A stretch of 64,000 bases of DNA, from contig CAMVMG010000004.1 of assembly GCA_947168525.1 (NCBI GenBank), forward strand, positions 1-64,000, read 5' to 3'. Under the pieces are notes generated by a model. The model made no database searches and was not told where the DNA came from. It saw only the letters and a list, made by a program, of their open reading frames with translations. Positions 24,849-35,136 of the stretch are shown one piece after another. The DNA comes from an uncultured Bacteroidales bacterium (lineage in GTDB: Bacteria; Bacteroidota; Bacteroidia; Bacteroidales; UBA932). The position numbers and the translations under genes were made by a program. The stretch's first letter is position 1. Each line of letters begins with the position of its first letter.

Positions 24849-26075
24849 TTACTGGATCTTGACCAGAATGGAGAAGCCGGAAGAGACGCTGAAGGAGTAC
24901 ATGTTCGCTCCCAGGTGCATCACAGTCACGATTTCACCCACGGCGAGGTCTACGGAGGAACCGCCCGCCACATAGTGGGAACCGCCGGCGATGCCCCAGT
25001 CGGGGAAGCTCCAGCCATTGCCGGCTACGTAACCGTCGGCGTTAGCCTCCGCATACTCGATGCAGACATAGCTGCCGCCCAGGCCGCTGGCGATGGCAGG
25101 CGTGTACAGCTCGAAGTAGGCAGCCTCGGCGCCGTCCTCGTCCAGGATGGTGATGGCATGCTTGGTGGTGCCGGCATCGGTGCCCGACGACACAATGGCG
25201 CCGGTATTGGAAATGACGATGCCTTCACCCGGAACGGAACCTGCCACCAGGGCGTCTTCACCGTCGATGGTGAACACATAGGCAGTGGGGCTGAGGGCAG
25301 CAATCTGCACAATCTGGCCGGGAGCCACATCCACGCGGGCACCGTCCGCAACGATGTAGGAACCGCCGGCGATGCCCCAGTCGGGGAAGCTCCAGCCGTT
25401 GCCCACCACGTAACCGTCGGCATTGGCCTCGGCATACTCGATGCAGGTATAGGTACCGGCGATGCCTGTTACGCCGCCCGGGGTGTACACCTCGAATACG
25501 GCCGTCACGGCACCGTCACCGTTGGTGATGGTGAGGGTATGCTTGAGCGTTCCGGCGTCGGTCGGGGCGGTTTCCTCGGAGAGGAAGTTCTCCACCACGA
25601 TGTCGCCTGCCACAGGATCCGGCTCAAAGGCCAGGTTTCCTGCCCAGGAAAGGGTGTAGGGCGTACCGTCGGCGAGGAAGAGCACGGCGTCGATCTTGTA
25701 GGTATTGTTCACCTCGTCAATCGGGGTGTGGGCCACCGTAATCTTACCGCCCTGGACGGGCTGTCCGTTCACCTGCGTGTTTCCGCTGATGAAGTTGCCT
25801 TTCTTGGCCGCAGCCTCGGAGGCCGGGGTATAGGTATTGGCGGTAAGGAAGTACTTGTCCCCCACCAGGTTCAGGCGGAACTGGTTGCCGCCTTCGTTCA
25901 GGTTCACCACAAAGAGGCGTTTGCCGTCGGCTTTCTCGGAAGTGGCCGTTGCGGCGGAGGTGCCGCTGACCACGGTGGGAGCGGGGAATATTCCCTTGAG
26001 CGGCTCCAGCTCGGACTTGTAGCAGGCGCTCAGGCCAAGCACCATGCAGGCAAGCAGTATGATATTCTTTTTCAT
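24849..26075 (-). CDS. Surface lipoprotein with duplicated domain, SusE position
   Basis: 408-residue lipoprotein (MKKNIILLACMVLGLSAC, Cys18) that I cannot assign to a named family. It has three related modules: ~residues 45-155, ~175-285 and ~295-408. The last two contain an almost identical block beginning CIEYAEANADGY and running through NGWSFPDWGIAGGS. It lies directly after susD, where SusE/SusF-type glycan-binding lipoproteins are found, so surface glycan binding is the likely role. High repeat identity indicates recent internal duplication. Confidence 0.8.
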   Translation of the reverse strand: MKKNIILLACMVLGLSACYKSELEPLKGIFPAPTVVSGTSAATATSEKADGKRLFVVNLNEGGNQFRLNLVGDKYFLTANTYTPASEAAAKKGNFISGNTQVNGQPVQGGKITVAHTPIDEVNNTYKIDAVLFLADGTPYTLSWAGNLAFEPDPVAGDIVVENFLSEETAPTDAGTLKHTLTITNGDGAVTAVFEVYTPGGVTGIAGTYTCIEYAEANADGYVVGNGWSFPDWGIAGGSYIVADGARVDVAPGQIVQIAALSPTAYVFTIDGEDALVAGSVPGEGIVISNTGAIVSSGTDAGTTKHAITILDEDGAEAAYFELYTPAIASGLGGSYVCIEYAEANADGYVAGNGWSFPDWGIAGGSHYVAGGSSVDLAVGEIVTVMHLGANMYSFSVSSGFSILVKIQ

Positions 26076-26096
26076 GATATGCTTCGGATTAGACGA

Positions 26097-27638
26097 TTAA
26101 TACCCAGCGTTCTGTCGGATTTCAGAGTTCAGGCGGATCTCGGTGGCGGGATAAGGCAGGTGGTCATGCTTGCCGGCCTTGAAGCCACTCACGGAGTTGT
26201 TGCAGTTGACCCAGGTTACCTGTCCGTTCACCTCCAGCTGAGGATACTGTTTGCCGTTGTCGGCCATCCGGGAACCTTCGCCCCAGCGGAGCAGGTCCTG
26301 GAAACGTACGCTTTCGCCGAAGAGTTCGATGCGTTTCTCGCGCTTGATGTCGTCCAGGGTGGCGCTTCCCACCTCGGGAGCCTTGGCGCGGCGGCGGATC
26401 TGGTTCAGGTAGTCAGTGGCCTTGGCGGTGTTTCCGGCCTTGAAATGGGCCTCGGCACCGCACAGCAGAACCTCTGCGTAACGCATCCAGACGGTATTGG
26501 CGGCATACACGAAGTCGTTGCCCATGCCGCGCTCGGAGGCCAGGATGCGGAGTTTCCACATGAAGTATCCTTCGCCGATGATGGGCGCCTTGAGGGTGAT
26601 GCCCAGCTCGGAGTTCAGCTGATCCAGGGTCTTGAGGGAATTGTTCAGGCGGTAGCCGTCGGCCCCTTCCACAGCCACGAAATCGTCGTACAGGCTCTTG
26701 GTAGGTACGCGGAAGCCCCATCCGGTATTCATCATGGGCGTGTCGGCCGGCCAGTTCATCTTGTCCATGCGCCAGTTGGTCATGAGGGCGTACATGCTGA
26801 AGTTCTGGAACGAGTCGTTGTCGTCATGGATGCGGTTGTTCTCGAAGATGGATTCGCAGTTGTGTTTGTTCTCGCTGCGGAACAGACCGCCGTAGTCTTC
26901 GAAGAGGCGGTATTTGCCAGAGCCCACCACAGCGTCGAACTGGGCGGCGGCCTCGGAATACTTATCCTGCCACAGATACACCTTGCCCAGGAGGGCCTGT
27001 GCGAACTGCTTGGTCACGCGCCAGGTGGAGGCGTCGTCGGCACCGGTCTTCTCTACCAGGTAACCGGAGGAGATGGCCTCGGTGAGGTCTTTCTCCATCA
27101 AGCCCCAGAGTTCCTCGTCGGTGCCGTTGGGCACGTTGTACTCGGAGGGAGCCAGCTCATGGTCTACCAGCGGCGGGTTGCCCCACATGGTCTTGAGGTC
27201 GAAGTAGGCGAAGGCACGGAACACCTTGGCCTCGGCGATGGCCCGCTTGGCCACGTCGCCCAGTTCCGGATCCACATGGCCCAGGATAACGTTGGCCTTG
27301 TAGATGAGGGTGTAGTAGGTGGTGAACATGTTCTCCACGTAGTCCTGCTCGGCATCGAAGGTAAATTCGTTCAGATGCTCCAGGTCTGTGTTGTCACCGC
27401 GCATGGAACCGCCGGCCCAGAAATCGTCCGTGAGCATGGCCTTGCACAGTTTCACATTGTATTCCCAACCGCGAACCTCCAGGTACATGGCAATGTTGGC
27501 CGATGTGATCTGGTCGTCGGTCTGATAGTAGGTATTGTAGTCCAGCACACCATGCTGGGGAATATCCAGCTGGTTGGAGCAGGAGACGGCGGCAGCGGTG
27601 CAGGCGGCTGCGGCGAGTATGATAAATGCTTTATTCAT
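26097..27638 (-). CDS. SusD/RagB-family glycan-binding lipoprotein
   Basis: 513 residues, lipobox AVSC (Cys20). N-terminal TPR-like SusD region (YQTDDQITSANIAMYLE; ITSANIA helix), central KVFRAFAYFDLKTMWGNPPLV and FAQALLGKVYLWQDKYSEA, and the C-terminal RagB/SusD signature region (YAEVLLCGAEAHFKAGN, LNQIRRRAKAP, KREKRIELFGES) ending in the usual YPATEIRLN. Forms a lid over its SusC partner 13 bp upstream. Confidence 0.96.
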   Translation of the reverse strand: MNKAFIILAAAACTAAAVSCSNQLDIPQHGVLDYNTYYQTDDQITSANIAMYLEVRGWEYNVKLCKAMLTDDFWAGGSMRGDNTDLEHLNEFTFDAEQDYVENMFTTYYTLIYKANVILGHVDPELGDVAKRAIAEAKVFRAFAYFDLKTMWGNPPLVDHELAPSEYNVPNGTDEELWGLMEKDLTEAISSGYLVEKTGADDASTWRVTKQFAQALLGKVYLWQDKYSEAAAQFDAVVGSGKYRLFEDYGGLFRSENKHNCESIFENNRIHDDNDSFQNFSMYALMTNWRMDKMNWPADTPMMNTGWGFRVPTKSLYDDFVAVEGADGYRLNNSLKTLDQLNSELGITLKAPIIGEGYFMWKLRILASERGMGNDFVYAANTVWMRYAEVLLCGAEAHFKAGNTAKATDYLNQIRRRAKAPEVGSATLDDIKREKRIELFGESVRFQDLLRWGEGSRMADNGKQYPQLEVNGQVTWVNCNNSVSGFKAGKHDHLPYPATEIRLNSEIRQNAGY

Positions 27639-27651
27639 AAGGCTCTGGATA

Positions 27652-30600
27652 TTAGAAGGTGATGTTTACACCGAAGACAACCTTCTTGGCGGTAGGATAG
27701 GTACCCTTGTCCACGCCCAGGCTGCTGCCTGTACCGGTAACCTCGGGATCGAAGCCCGGATAGTTGGAGAAGGTGAAGAAGTCGTCCAGGGAACCGTAGA
27801 TACGGAGATTGTCCACCTTGAACTTGCGGGTGAAGCTCTGCGGCAGGGTATAACCCAGCTGGATCTGTTTGATCTTGGCATAGGAGCCGTCGAAGACCAC
27901 GCCGTCGGAGGTGAGGAACTGCTGCCAGTTGGATGCATTGGCGGCGGGCATGGTGCCGTTCGTATGGGTAGGCGTCCAGCGGTCTTTGGTGAGGAAACTC
28001 AGGCGGTTGGAAGGATAGTCCACCACGGTGAGGCAGTTGTAGATCTTGCTGCCGGCCGCACCGGTGAGGAACACCACGGCGTCCAGGCCCTTCCAGGCTG
28101 CGGTGAGGGTGACACCATAGTTAAGGGTAGGGATACCGGAGCCCAGGTCAATCTTGTCGGCCTGCGTGGCACCCTCTACACCGTCGTAGTCCGCGAACAT
28201 GGCATCGCCCGTGTTGGGGTCGATTCCGGTGAAATGGTATCCGTAGAAGTGCCAGGCGGGATAGCCTTTCTCGAAGCGGGTGATGGTGCCGTAGTTGCGC
28301 ACGCCGGTGCCGTCAATACCGTCGGAGAGGGTCTCGTGGATGTAGGTAACCTCGTTCTTGAGGGTGGAGAGGTTTCCGCCGATGCTGTACTGGAAGTCAC
28401 CAATCTGGTCGCGCCACTTGAGCTCGAACTCAAGACCGGTGTTACGTACGTTACCGGCGTTCACGGGCGAGGCCCGTACGCCCACCACGGTGGAAGGAGT
28501 GATACCGGTTACAATCAGGTCCTTGGTCATCTTGTTGAACCAGTCCACGCTGAAGGTGAGGCGGTCGCGCAGGAAGCGCAGGTCCAGGCCAAAGTTGAGC
28601 TGCTCGGAAGTTTCCCATTTGAGTTCGTCGTTACCGGAAGAGGACGGGGCGTAGCCCAGGATGTATTCCATGCCGTTTCCGGTAGGATACTTGCCGGTAG
28701 AGGCAATCACATTGGCATAGCGGTAGCCGCCCAGGCCGGCAAGGGAACCGTTCTGGCCCCAGCTGGCGCGAAGCTTGGCGTAGTTCACCACGTTCTTCAG
28801 GCCCGCGAAGAAGTTCTCTTCGGAAAGGGTCCAGCCAGCCGACACGGACGGGAAGTAACCCCAGCGCATGGGCTTGGGCAGGATGGAGAGGTCGGCAGCA
28901 TCGGCACGGAAGGAGGCCTGGAGGTTATATTTTCCCTTGTAGTTCCAGCCTACGCGGCCGAAGTAGGAGAGCTTGCGGCCGAAGGTGGGCTCAGCGCCGC
29001 CCACGGAAGGGACGGCATTGGCCGAATGGTAGGCGAAATAGTAGAACAGGGGGTTGTCCTGGGTGACGCCCAGGTCGTCGTCCGATCCGCGGTAGCTACC
29101 GTTCAGCGAGAAGTTGCGGGTGTTGGAGTAGGACGTACCCACCATGGCGGTGATGTTATGGTTGCCGAAGCTCTGGTTCCAGTTGGCGAAGTTCTCCCAC
29201 TGGTAGTAGACGCTGTTGTTTCCCGAGCCGGACAGGCCGATATAATTCTGGTAGGCGTTCTGGTTGATGTAGTAGCGGAGACTGTAACCGTAGTTGTCGC
29301 CGGCGGAGAGCCGGTAGCCTACGCGGGAAGTGAACGTAAGGTTCTTGACAGGCATGAAATTGATGGAGGTGGAACCGTTGATGTTGAAGCCCGTTGACAG
29401 GCTGTAGGAACGGTCGCGCATCACCAGCGGGTTCACGTTCTCGGAGGGGTTGTACCAGGAGATGCCGTAGTAGTCACCGTTCTCGTCCTGCATGAGCGTA
29501 CGTCCGCTTTCCTGGAGGGCGCGCATGTGGGCGGGCAGGTTTTCCCGGGTATAGGTGGGAGCGGTGAGCGGGTCCAGCTGCAGGGCGGCCAGCACAGCGG
29601 AGCCGTAGTCGCTGCCCTCGGAGACGGAACGAACCTGATAGTACTCTACCTGGTTGTTGGTCTGGATTTCCAGCCAGGGCTTGAACTTCCAGGAACCGTT
29701 GACCATGAAAGTGAGGCGCTTGTACACGTCGGCATCTCCCTTAAACATACCGTTATTATCCAGGTAGGTACCGGAGATATAGAGGTTTCCGCGATCGTTG
29801 CCGGCGCTGAATGAGAGGTTGTGGTGCTGCATCAGGGAATTCTCATAGGAATAGCCCAGCCAGTCGGTGTTGGTCTTGAAGTCCCAGTGCTCGTACAAGT
29901 CGGTGAGCTGGAACCGGCCGTTCTCCATATAATATTGGAAGTACTCCTCGGCGTTCATCACCTGGGGGATATGGTTCAGGCTCTGGGAGGTGAGCTGGTA
30001 GGAGTAGCTGATCTTGCCCTCGCCCTGACCGCGCCGGGTGGTGATCATGATTACGCCGTTACCAGCCTCGGCGCCGTAGATGGCGGCCGAAGCACCGTCC
30101 TTGAGCACTTCCATGGACTCGATGTCGTTGGGGTCGATACCGGCGATGGAATTGGTCCGGCGACCGTCAACCACATACAGCGGATTGGAAGTACCGTTGG
30201 AGGAAATACCGCGCACCTGGATGCTGGGAGCGGCGCCCGGGCGGGCGGAGCTGGAGAACACCTGCACACCGGCGGTCTTGCCCTGGAGAGCGCTCTCCGG
30301 CGAGGTGATGGTACGGTTCTGGATGTCCTCGGACTTCACCTGGGAGATGGAACCGGTAACATCGGACTTGCGCTGTACACCGTAACCCACCACCACCGTC
30401 TCTTCGATCATCTGGGTGTCGGTGGCCATGGTGATGTCGATGGTACCGCTCTGGGCAGCCACCACTTCCTGGGACACATAACCCACGGAAGAGAATTCGA
30501 TGGTGGCTCCCTGAGGAACCGTGAGGGTGTACTTGCCGTCCAGGTCTGTGATGGTGCCGTTGGTGGTGCCTTTCTGCACAACACCGGCGGCAATCATGGG

Positions 30601-30720
30601 CTCGCCCTGGTCGTCAATGACTGTTCCCGTGATGGTTACCCGCTGCTGGGCAGCGAGCGTCCATCCCACAAGGAGCGACAGCGCTGCGGCTGTGAACCTC
30701 TTAAATAAGGAATTGCTCAT
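27652..30720 (-). CDS. SusC/RagA TonB-linked outer-membrane transporter
   Basis: 1022 residues: signal peptide ending LAAQ, a carboxypeptidase-D regulatory-like domain (ITGTVIDDQGEPMIAAG, ~residues 27-113), the linking ETVVVGYG motif, plug domain (ALQGKTAGVQV, IQVRGISS, PLYVVDGRR, VLKDGASAAIYGAEAGNGVI) and a large barrel ending in aromatic-rich VVFGVNITF. Imports oligosaccharides with the SusD gene downstream. Divergent from the hybrid two-component regulator, which probably controls it. A minus-strand TACCTTTG (30789-30782) lies 62 bases before the start. Confidence 0.96.
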   Translation of the reverse strand: MSNSLFKRFTAAALSLLVGWTLAAQQRVTITGTVIDDQGEPMIAAGVVQKGTTNGTITDLDGKYTLTVPQGATIEFSSVGYVSQEVVAAQSGTIDITMATDTQMIEETVVVGYGVQRKSDVTGSISQVKSEDIQNRTITSPESALQGKTAGVQVFSSSARPGAAPSIQVRGISSNGTSNPLYVVDGRRTNSIAGIDPNDIESMEVLKDGASAAIYGAEAGNGVIMITTRRGQGEGKISYSYQLTSQSLNHIPQVMNAEEYFQYYMENGRFQLTDLYEHWDFKTNTDWLGYSYENSLMQHHNLSFSAGNDRGNLYISGTYLDNNGMFKGDADVYKRLTFMVNGSWKFKPWLEIQTNNQVEYYQVRSVSEGSDYGSAVLAALQLDPLTAPTYTRENLPAHMRALQESGRTLMQDENGDYYGISWYNPSENVNPLVMRDRSYSLSTGFNINGSTSINFMPVKNLTFTSRVGYRLSAGDNYGYSLRYYINQNAYQNYIGLSGSGNNSVYYQWENFANWNQSFGNHNITAMVGTSYSNTRNFSLNGSYRGSDDDLGVTQDNPLFYYFAYHSANAVPSVGGAEPTFGRKLSYFGRVGWNYKGKYNLQASFRADAADLSILPKPMRWGYFPSVSAGWTLSEENFFAGLKNVVNYAKLRASWGQNGSLAGLGGYRYANVIASTGKYPTGNGMEYILGYAPSSSGNDELKWETSEQLNFGLDLRFLRDRLTFSVDWFNKMTKDLIVTGITPSTVVGVRASPVNAGNVRNTGLEFELKWRDQIGDFQYSIGGNLSTLKNEVTYIHETLSDGIDGTGVRNYGTITRFEKGYPAWHFYGYHFTGIDPNTGDAMFADYDGVEGATQADKIDLGSGIPTLNYGVTLTAAWKGLDAVVFLTGAAGSKIYNCLTVVDYPSNRLSFLTKDRWTPTHTNGTMPAANASNWQQFLTSDGVVFDGSYAKIKQIQLGYTLPQSFTRKFKVDNLRIYGSLDDFFTFSNYPGFDPEVTGTGSSLGVDKGTYPTAKKVVFGVNITF

Positions 30721-30947
30721 GCGAAAAGTTGTTAATGGTTAATGATTATAGTTTGGTTAAACTTTATGCAGTCTCACGGTACAAAGGTAAGACAGTTCGG
30801 TCCCATCCTTTTTTCGCCAATAACAAATCCTTTCCGGAATGAATTATTCAAATATTTTATTTGTTCAAAAATGTTCTCGGATGTTCAAAAACAATAGTTA
30901 ATGCGCGAAAAATAGTATATTTGAAAAAATCTTAAACTTAACCGCGG
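30721..30947. promoter_or_regulatory. Divergent control region, susC-like / HTCS
   Basis: AT-rich 227-bp gap. Minus-strand -7 box TACCTTTG at 30789-30782 for the SusC gene and plus-strand TATATTTG at 30916-30923 for the regulator gene; neither has a perfect -33 partner. No direct or inverted repeat that would stand out as the HTCS operator was identified by eye. Confidence 0.55.
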
Positions 30948-33900
30948 ATGAGAAACATCTGTATCCTTCTGGGCAGTCTCCTGCTGCTTTCCTGCACTCA
31001 GCGGACCCTGCCGCTCGCCGAGGAAGGCACGCTGATCATACAGGACCACCTGTCCAACCAGCGGGTGAACGCTTTTGCCGAAGACCGGCTGGGACAAATC
31101 TGGATGGGCACATTCCGGGGGCTCAACAAATACACTCCGCCGGAAAACTTCCACCAGTACTTCTGTACGGACGACACCTTAGGGCTGCCAGACAACCAGA
31201 TCAACCACATCCTGTCGGCCAGCAAAGGGGACCTTTGGATTGCCACGGTGAACGGGGTGGCCATAAAGACGGAAACCGGAGGCTTCCGCCGCCTGGCCGT
31301 TCCGGACCAGAACCGAAGCATCTCCCAGATCCTGGAAACCCGCGCCGGAGACATCCTCCTGCACAACGGCAGCGTCCTCTTCCGTTATGATGCAGCGGAA
31401 GACCGGCTCCGTCCCGTTATCCGAGACCTCAACGCCTTCGGGGCACCAGCCGTCATTCTGGACCGGCAAGACCGCCTATTGGTATGCAACGGCGCCACCC
31501 TGAGCATCTACAGCCCGGACGATTTCTCCAAGCTGGCAGAACTCCCCTCTTCCCATTTTATCTATCATCAGTGCCTGGTGGGAGAAAGTAAGGTCTGGCT
31601 TTCCGGCATGGGACGCTTCAGCATCATCGACACCCGTACGCTCAAGCCCAAACCCATCCCCGAAGCCCTCACCCGGAGAAAAGAGATCATGGAAGGAGAT
31701 ATCGACCAGCTGTTCTCGGCCGACGACGGGGCCGTGGTCCTGCTGAATGTCATCGGAGCAGGCCTGTTCTGCTATTATCCCGCCCAGGACCGCGTAGTCC
31801 GCCAGGGAGAGGCCGGATTCCCCTACGATGTGCCCGATGCAGAAATCCGCACCATCTTCCAGGACAGCCGGCACAACATCTGGTTCGGCACAACAGACCA
31901 GGGATACGCCGTCTCCTATTACTACAAGAACCAGTTCGACAGCAATAAGTTTCTCACCTCCTTCTTTCACAACAAAAGCGTTACTTCTCTGTGCCTGGAC
32001 CCGGACGGCCTGCTCTGGATCACCACCCAGCGGGACGGCATGTTTGTCTATGACCGGGAAAAAGGAAGCATCAGCCCGGTCCCGGTAGATTATCTGATCC
32101 AGGACAACAAGGTGGGATACATCCGATGCAACAAAGTGTTCGTGGATGCCCAGGGAGAATACTGGCTGCTGTTTACGGACAAATTCCAGGTGCTCCGCTG
32201 CCGCCGGAACGGCCTGCGCTTTGTTCCCGCGGACCGTATCGTCGCCGTCTCTCCCCTCTCCATCGCCCAGGACGACCGGGGCCGCATCTGGATCGGCACC
32301 ATGGGACCAGACCTGCTGGTCTATGACAAGGGCACCCGGCAGGTGAAGTCCGTCCCCCTGACTTCCGGCAGCCAGTGGACCTTCGTGACCAACCTTCTGC
32401 CCACGGAGCCGGGCCAGATTCTGGTGGGCGCGTTCAACCTGCCCATGCTCGCGGTCAACAATTACACCGACGAAGTGCGTGAACTGCCGCTCACTCCGGA
32501 AGAGGAAGCCGCCTGCATCCGCCGGTCGGTCCGCATCCCTAACTGCCTGTACAAGGATTCCGCCGGGGACGTATGGCTGGGCACCATCACCAACGGACTG
32601 ATGCACCGGAACGGGGAAAGCGGGTCCACCACCCTGATCCAGGGCGTCAGCTGCGAGGACATCGCCTCCATCCAGGAAGACCGCCAGGGGAACATCTGGG
32701 TATCCACGCTCAACGGGCTCGGGAAATGGGACCGTTCCCTGGGACGATTCGTGAATTACTACCAGGAAGACGGGATTGGCGGCAATCAGTTCAGCGACCG
32801 CGCCTCCTGCATCTATCCGGACGGCACCCTGGTGTTCGGCGGAACGCACGGTCTCACCTGGTTCAACCCGCTGGACGTTTCCCAGAAGCGTCCCGTCTCC
32901 CTGGTCTTCCAGGACCTGACCATCCACAACCAGCTGGTGCGCCCCGGAGCGGAAGGCCCCATAGCCACCGAGCTGGAAAACTGTCCGGATATCACCCTCC
33001 AGGACCAGGAGAACGGTTTCAGCATCTCCTTCGCCGCCCTGGATTACAGCGGCAACGAGCGCACCAACTACTACTATATGATGGAGGGCTTCGACAAATA
33101 CTGGGTGTCGGCCGGCGCTGTACATGAAGCCTATTATGCCAATCTGCCCGCCGGGAACTACCGTTTCCGGGTAAAGATAGACAACAACAGCAATTCCATT
33201 GTGGAAACCGAGTCGTTCCTGCGGGTGAAGGTGCTGCCGCCCTGGTACGCCAGCTGGTGGGCCATCCTGCTCTGGGCTGCCCTGGGACTGTTGCTGCTGG
33301 GGGTCGGCTATTCTATCTGGCGGCATGTCCGCCGGGTGCGCCGAGAAGCAGCCCGCCATATCCGCGAGGAGCGCCGCGAAAGGGAAAAGGCCGAAGAAGC
33401 CGAGGCAGCGGAGAAAAAGCTCAATAGAATCCAGATGAACTACTTCTCCAACGTGGCCCACGAGTTCCGCACCCCGCTTACCATGATTGCCGGACCGGTT
33501 TCCCAGCTGTCGGCCTCCCCTACCATTAAGGGCGAAGACCGCCAGCTGGTGGGGATTATCCAGCGCAGCGCCACCTGGATGCTATCGCTGGTGAACCAGC
33601 TGCTGGACTTCAACCGCATCGGCAACAAGAAACTGCAGATGAAGGTGGCCAAGATGGATGTAACCGGCCCGCTCAGGGACATCGCCTCCCTGTTCCGCTT
33701 CAACGCGGAATCCAAGGGTATCGACTTTGTCACCTATGGCCTGGAAGAGCCCTTCACTATGTGGGTGGATGCGGACAAGATGCAGAAAATTGTGATGAAC
33801 CTGCTCTCCAACGCCCTCAAGTTCACCCCGCCCGGCGGTAAGGTGAGCCTCTCGTTCGACGTCATCTCCCGGGAAGAGGCCGCCGCCCGTTTCCCCCTTA

Positions 33901-35003
33901 CGCCGGCCGATACGGACGGTCAGTACGCCTCTGTCAGCGTGGCCGACAATGGTCCGGGCATCCCCGAAGACCAGCTGGAGAAGATCTTCGAGCGCTTCTT
34001 CCAGGCGTCCAGCCGACAGGAGACGCAAGGCTCGGGAATCGGCCTGTTCTATGCGCGGGCCCTCTGTGGCTTCCACCACGGCTATATCAAGGCCTGGAAC
34101 CGGGAAGATGGCGGCGCCCTGTTCAACTTCATCCTGCCCGTAAGCGCCAGTTCCTACACGGAAGACGAGCGTACCACGGAACAGGCCCAGCTCCAGATCA
34201 TGGTACCCACGCAAGACGCTTCCCCGGCAGAAGCGCAGACCGAGACCGGTCGCAGGCACATCGTGGTAGTGGACGACGACATCGACATTGCCAACTACCT
34301 CAAGATGCTGCTTAAGCCTTCCTACAAGGTTTCCGTGTACTTCGAAGGGGCATCGGCCCTGAAGGGAATGGAAGAGGAAGACGCCCCGGACCTGGTGATT
34401 TCCGATGTAGTGATGCCCGGTATGAGCGGTTACGAGCTCTGCGAAGCCATCAAGGGCAACCTCCAGCTGAGCCACATCCCCGTGGTACTGGTCACCGCCA
34501 AAGTGGCCGTGGAAAACCAGGTTCAGGGCCTGGATAAGGGGGCCGATGCCTACGTCACCAAACCCTTCCAGCCCGCCTACCTCACCGCTCTGGTGAAATC
34601 TTTGCTGGAGAACCGCGAAAAGCTGCACCGGCAGCTGGGCTCGGTGACCACCACGGAAGACATCGCCCCGGAGGCCCTCTCCCCTCGCGACGCCGCCTTC
34701 ATGAAAGACCTGTACGCGCTGATGGAGAAGGAACTCTCCAACATAGATCTGGACATCACCCGCATGACGGAAATGATGAAGATTTCCCGCACCAAGTTCT
34801 ACTACAAGGTGAAAGGCCTCACCGGAGAGAATCCCTCCGTGTTCTTCAAGCGCTACAAGCTCAATCGCGCGGCCGACCTCCTGAAGGAAGGCAAGTACAA
34901 CATGTCGGAGATTGCCTACATGACCGGGTTCAACACGCTCTCCCACTTCTCCACTTCCTTCAAGAAACAGTTCGGTGTACCGCCCTCGGACTACACCGGC
35001 TAG
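30948..35003 (+). CDS. Hybrid two-component system sensor/regulator (HTCS)
   Basis: Single-chain sensor, kinase, receiver and transcription factor, 1351 residues. Periplasmic sensor of beta-propeller repeats (IWMGTFRGLNKY, LWIATVNGVAIKT, IWFGTTDQGYAVS, IWIGTMGPDLLVY) and a Y_Y_Y domain (~680-760); one membrane span (~769-791); HisKA with His838 in VAHEFRTPLT; HATPase_c (ADNGPGIP, GSGIGLFYA); receiver with Asp1153 in VISDVVMPG; AraC-type helix-turn-helix (~1250-1351; ISRTKFYYKVKGLTG, MSEIAYMTGF). It diverges from the SusC gene and very likely activates that locus in response to an oligosaccharide. The N terminus also carries a lipobox-like LLLSC. Confidence 0.95.
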   Translation: MRNICILLGSLLLLSCTQRTLPLAEEGTLIIQDHLSNQRVNAFAEDRLGQIWMGTFRGLNKYTPPENFHQYFCTDDTLGLPDNQINHILSASKGDLWIATVNGVAIKTETGGFRRLAVPDQNRSISQILETRAGDILLHNGSVLFRYDAAEDRLRPVIRDLNAFGAPAVILDRQDRLLVCNGATLSIYSPDDFSKLAELPSSHFIYHQCLVGESKVWLSGMGRFSIIDTRTLKPKPIPEALTRRKEIMEGDIDQLFSADDGAVVLLNVIGAGLFCYYPAQDRVVRQGEAGFPYDVPDAEIRTIFQDSRHNIWFGTTDQGYAVSYYYKNQFDSNKFLTSFFHNKSVTSLCLDPDGLLWITTQRDGMFVYDREKGSISPVPVDYLIQDNKVGYIRCNKVFVDAQGEYWLLFTDKFQVLRCRRNGLRFVPADRIVAVSPLSIAQDDRGRIWIGTMGPDLLVYDKGTRQVKSVPLTSGSQWTFVTNLLPTEPGQILVGAFNLPMLAVNNYTDEVRELPLTPEEEAACIRRSVRIPNCLYKDSAGDVWLGTITNGLMHRNGESGSTTLIQGVSCEDIASIQEDRQGNIWVSTLNGLGKWDRSLGRFVNYYQEDGIGGNQFSDRASCIYPDGTLVFGGTHGLTWFNPLDVSQKRPVSLVFQDLTIHNQLVRPGAEGPIATELENCPDITLQDQENGFSISFAALDYSGNERTNYYYMMEGFDKYWVSAGAVHEAYYANLPAGNYRFRVKIDNNSNSIVETESFLRVKVLPPWYASWWAILLWAALGLLLLGVGYSIWRHVRRVRREAARHIREERREREKAEEAEAAEKKLNRIQMNYFSNVAHEFRTPLTMIAGPVSQLSASPTIKGEDRQLVGIIQRSATWMLSLVNQLLDFNRIGNKKLQMKVAKMDVTGPLRDIASLFRFNAESKGIDFVTYGLEEPFTMWVDADKMQKIVMNLLSNALKFTPPGGKVSLSFDVISREEAAARFPLTPADTDGQYASVSVADNGPGIPEDQLEKIFERFFQASSRQETQGSGIGLFYARALCGFHHGYIKAWNREDGGALFNFILPVSASSYTEDERTTEQAQLQIMVPTQDASPAEAQTETGRRHIVVVDDDIDIANYLKMLLKPSYKVSVYFEGASALKGMEEEDAPDLVISDVVMPGMSGYELCEAIKGNLQLSHIPVVLVTAKVAVENQVQGLDKGADAYVTKPFQPAYLTALVKSLLENREKLHRQLGSVTTTEDIAPEALSPRDAAFMKDLYALMEKELSNIDLDITRMTEMMKISRTKFYYKVKGLTGENPSVFFKRYKLNRAADLLKEGKYNMSEIAYMTGFNTLSHFSTSFKKQFGVPPSDYTG

Positions 35004-35064
35004 TCCGCACGCCACCGGCCCAATCGCGCGCCGGCTAAACAGCTAAACAACAGCGACTTAACAA

Positions 35065-35096
35065 AAACCCCTGCGCACTTTTCTGCGCAGGGGTTT
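35065..35096. terminator. Bidirectional terminator between HTCS and GH3 genes
   Basis: A 13-bp stem (35065-35077 with 35084-35096) flanked by A- and T-runs lies between two convergent genes. Confidence 0.88.
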
Positions 35097-35136
35097 AACT
35101 TAAAGCACTGATCGTCAGCGCGTTGACGAAAACCGA

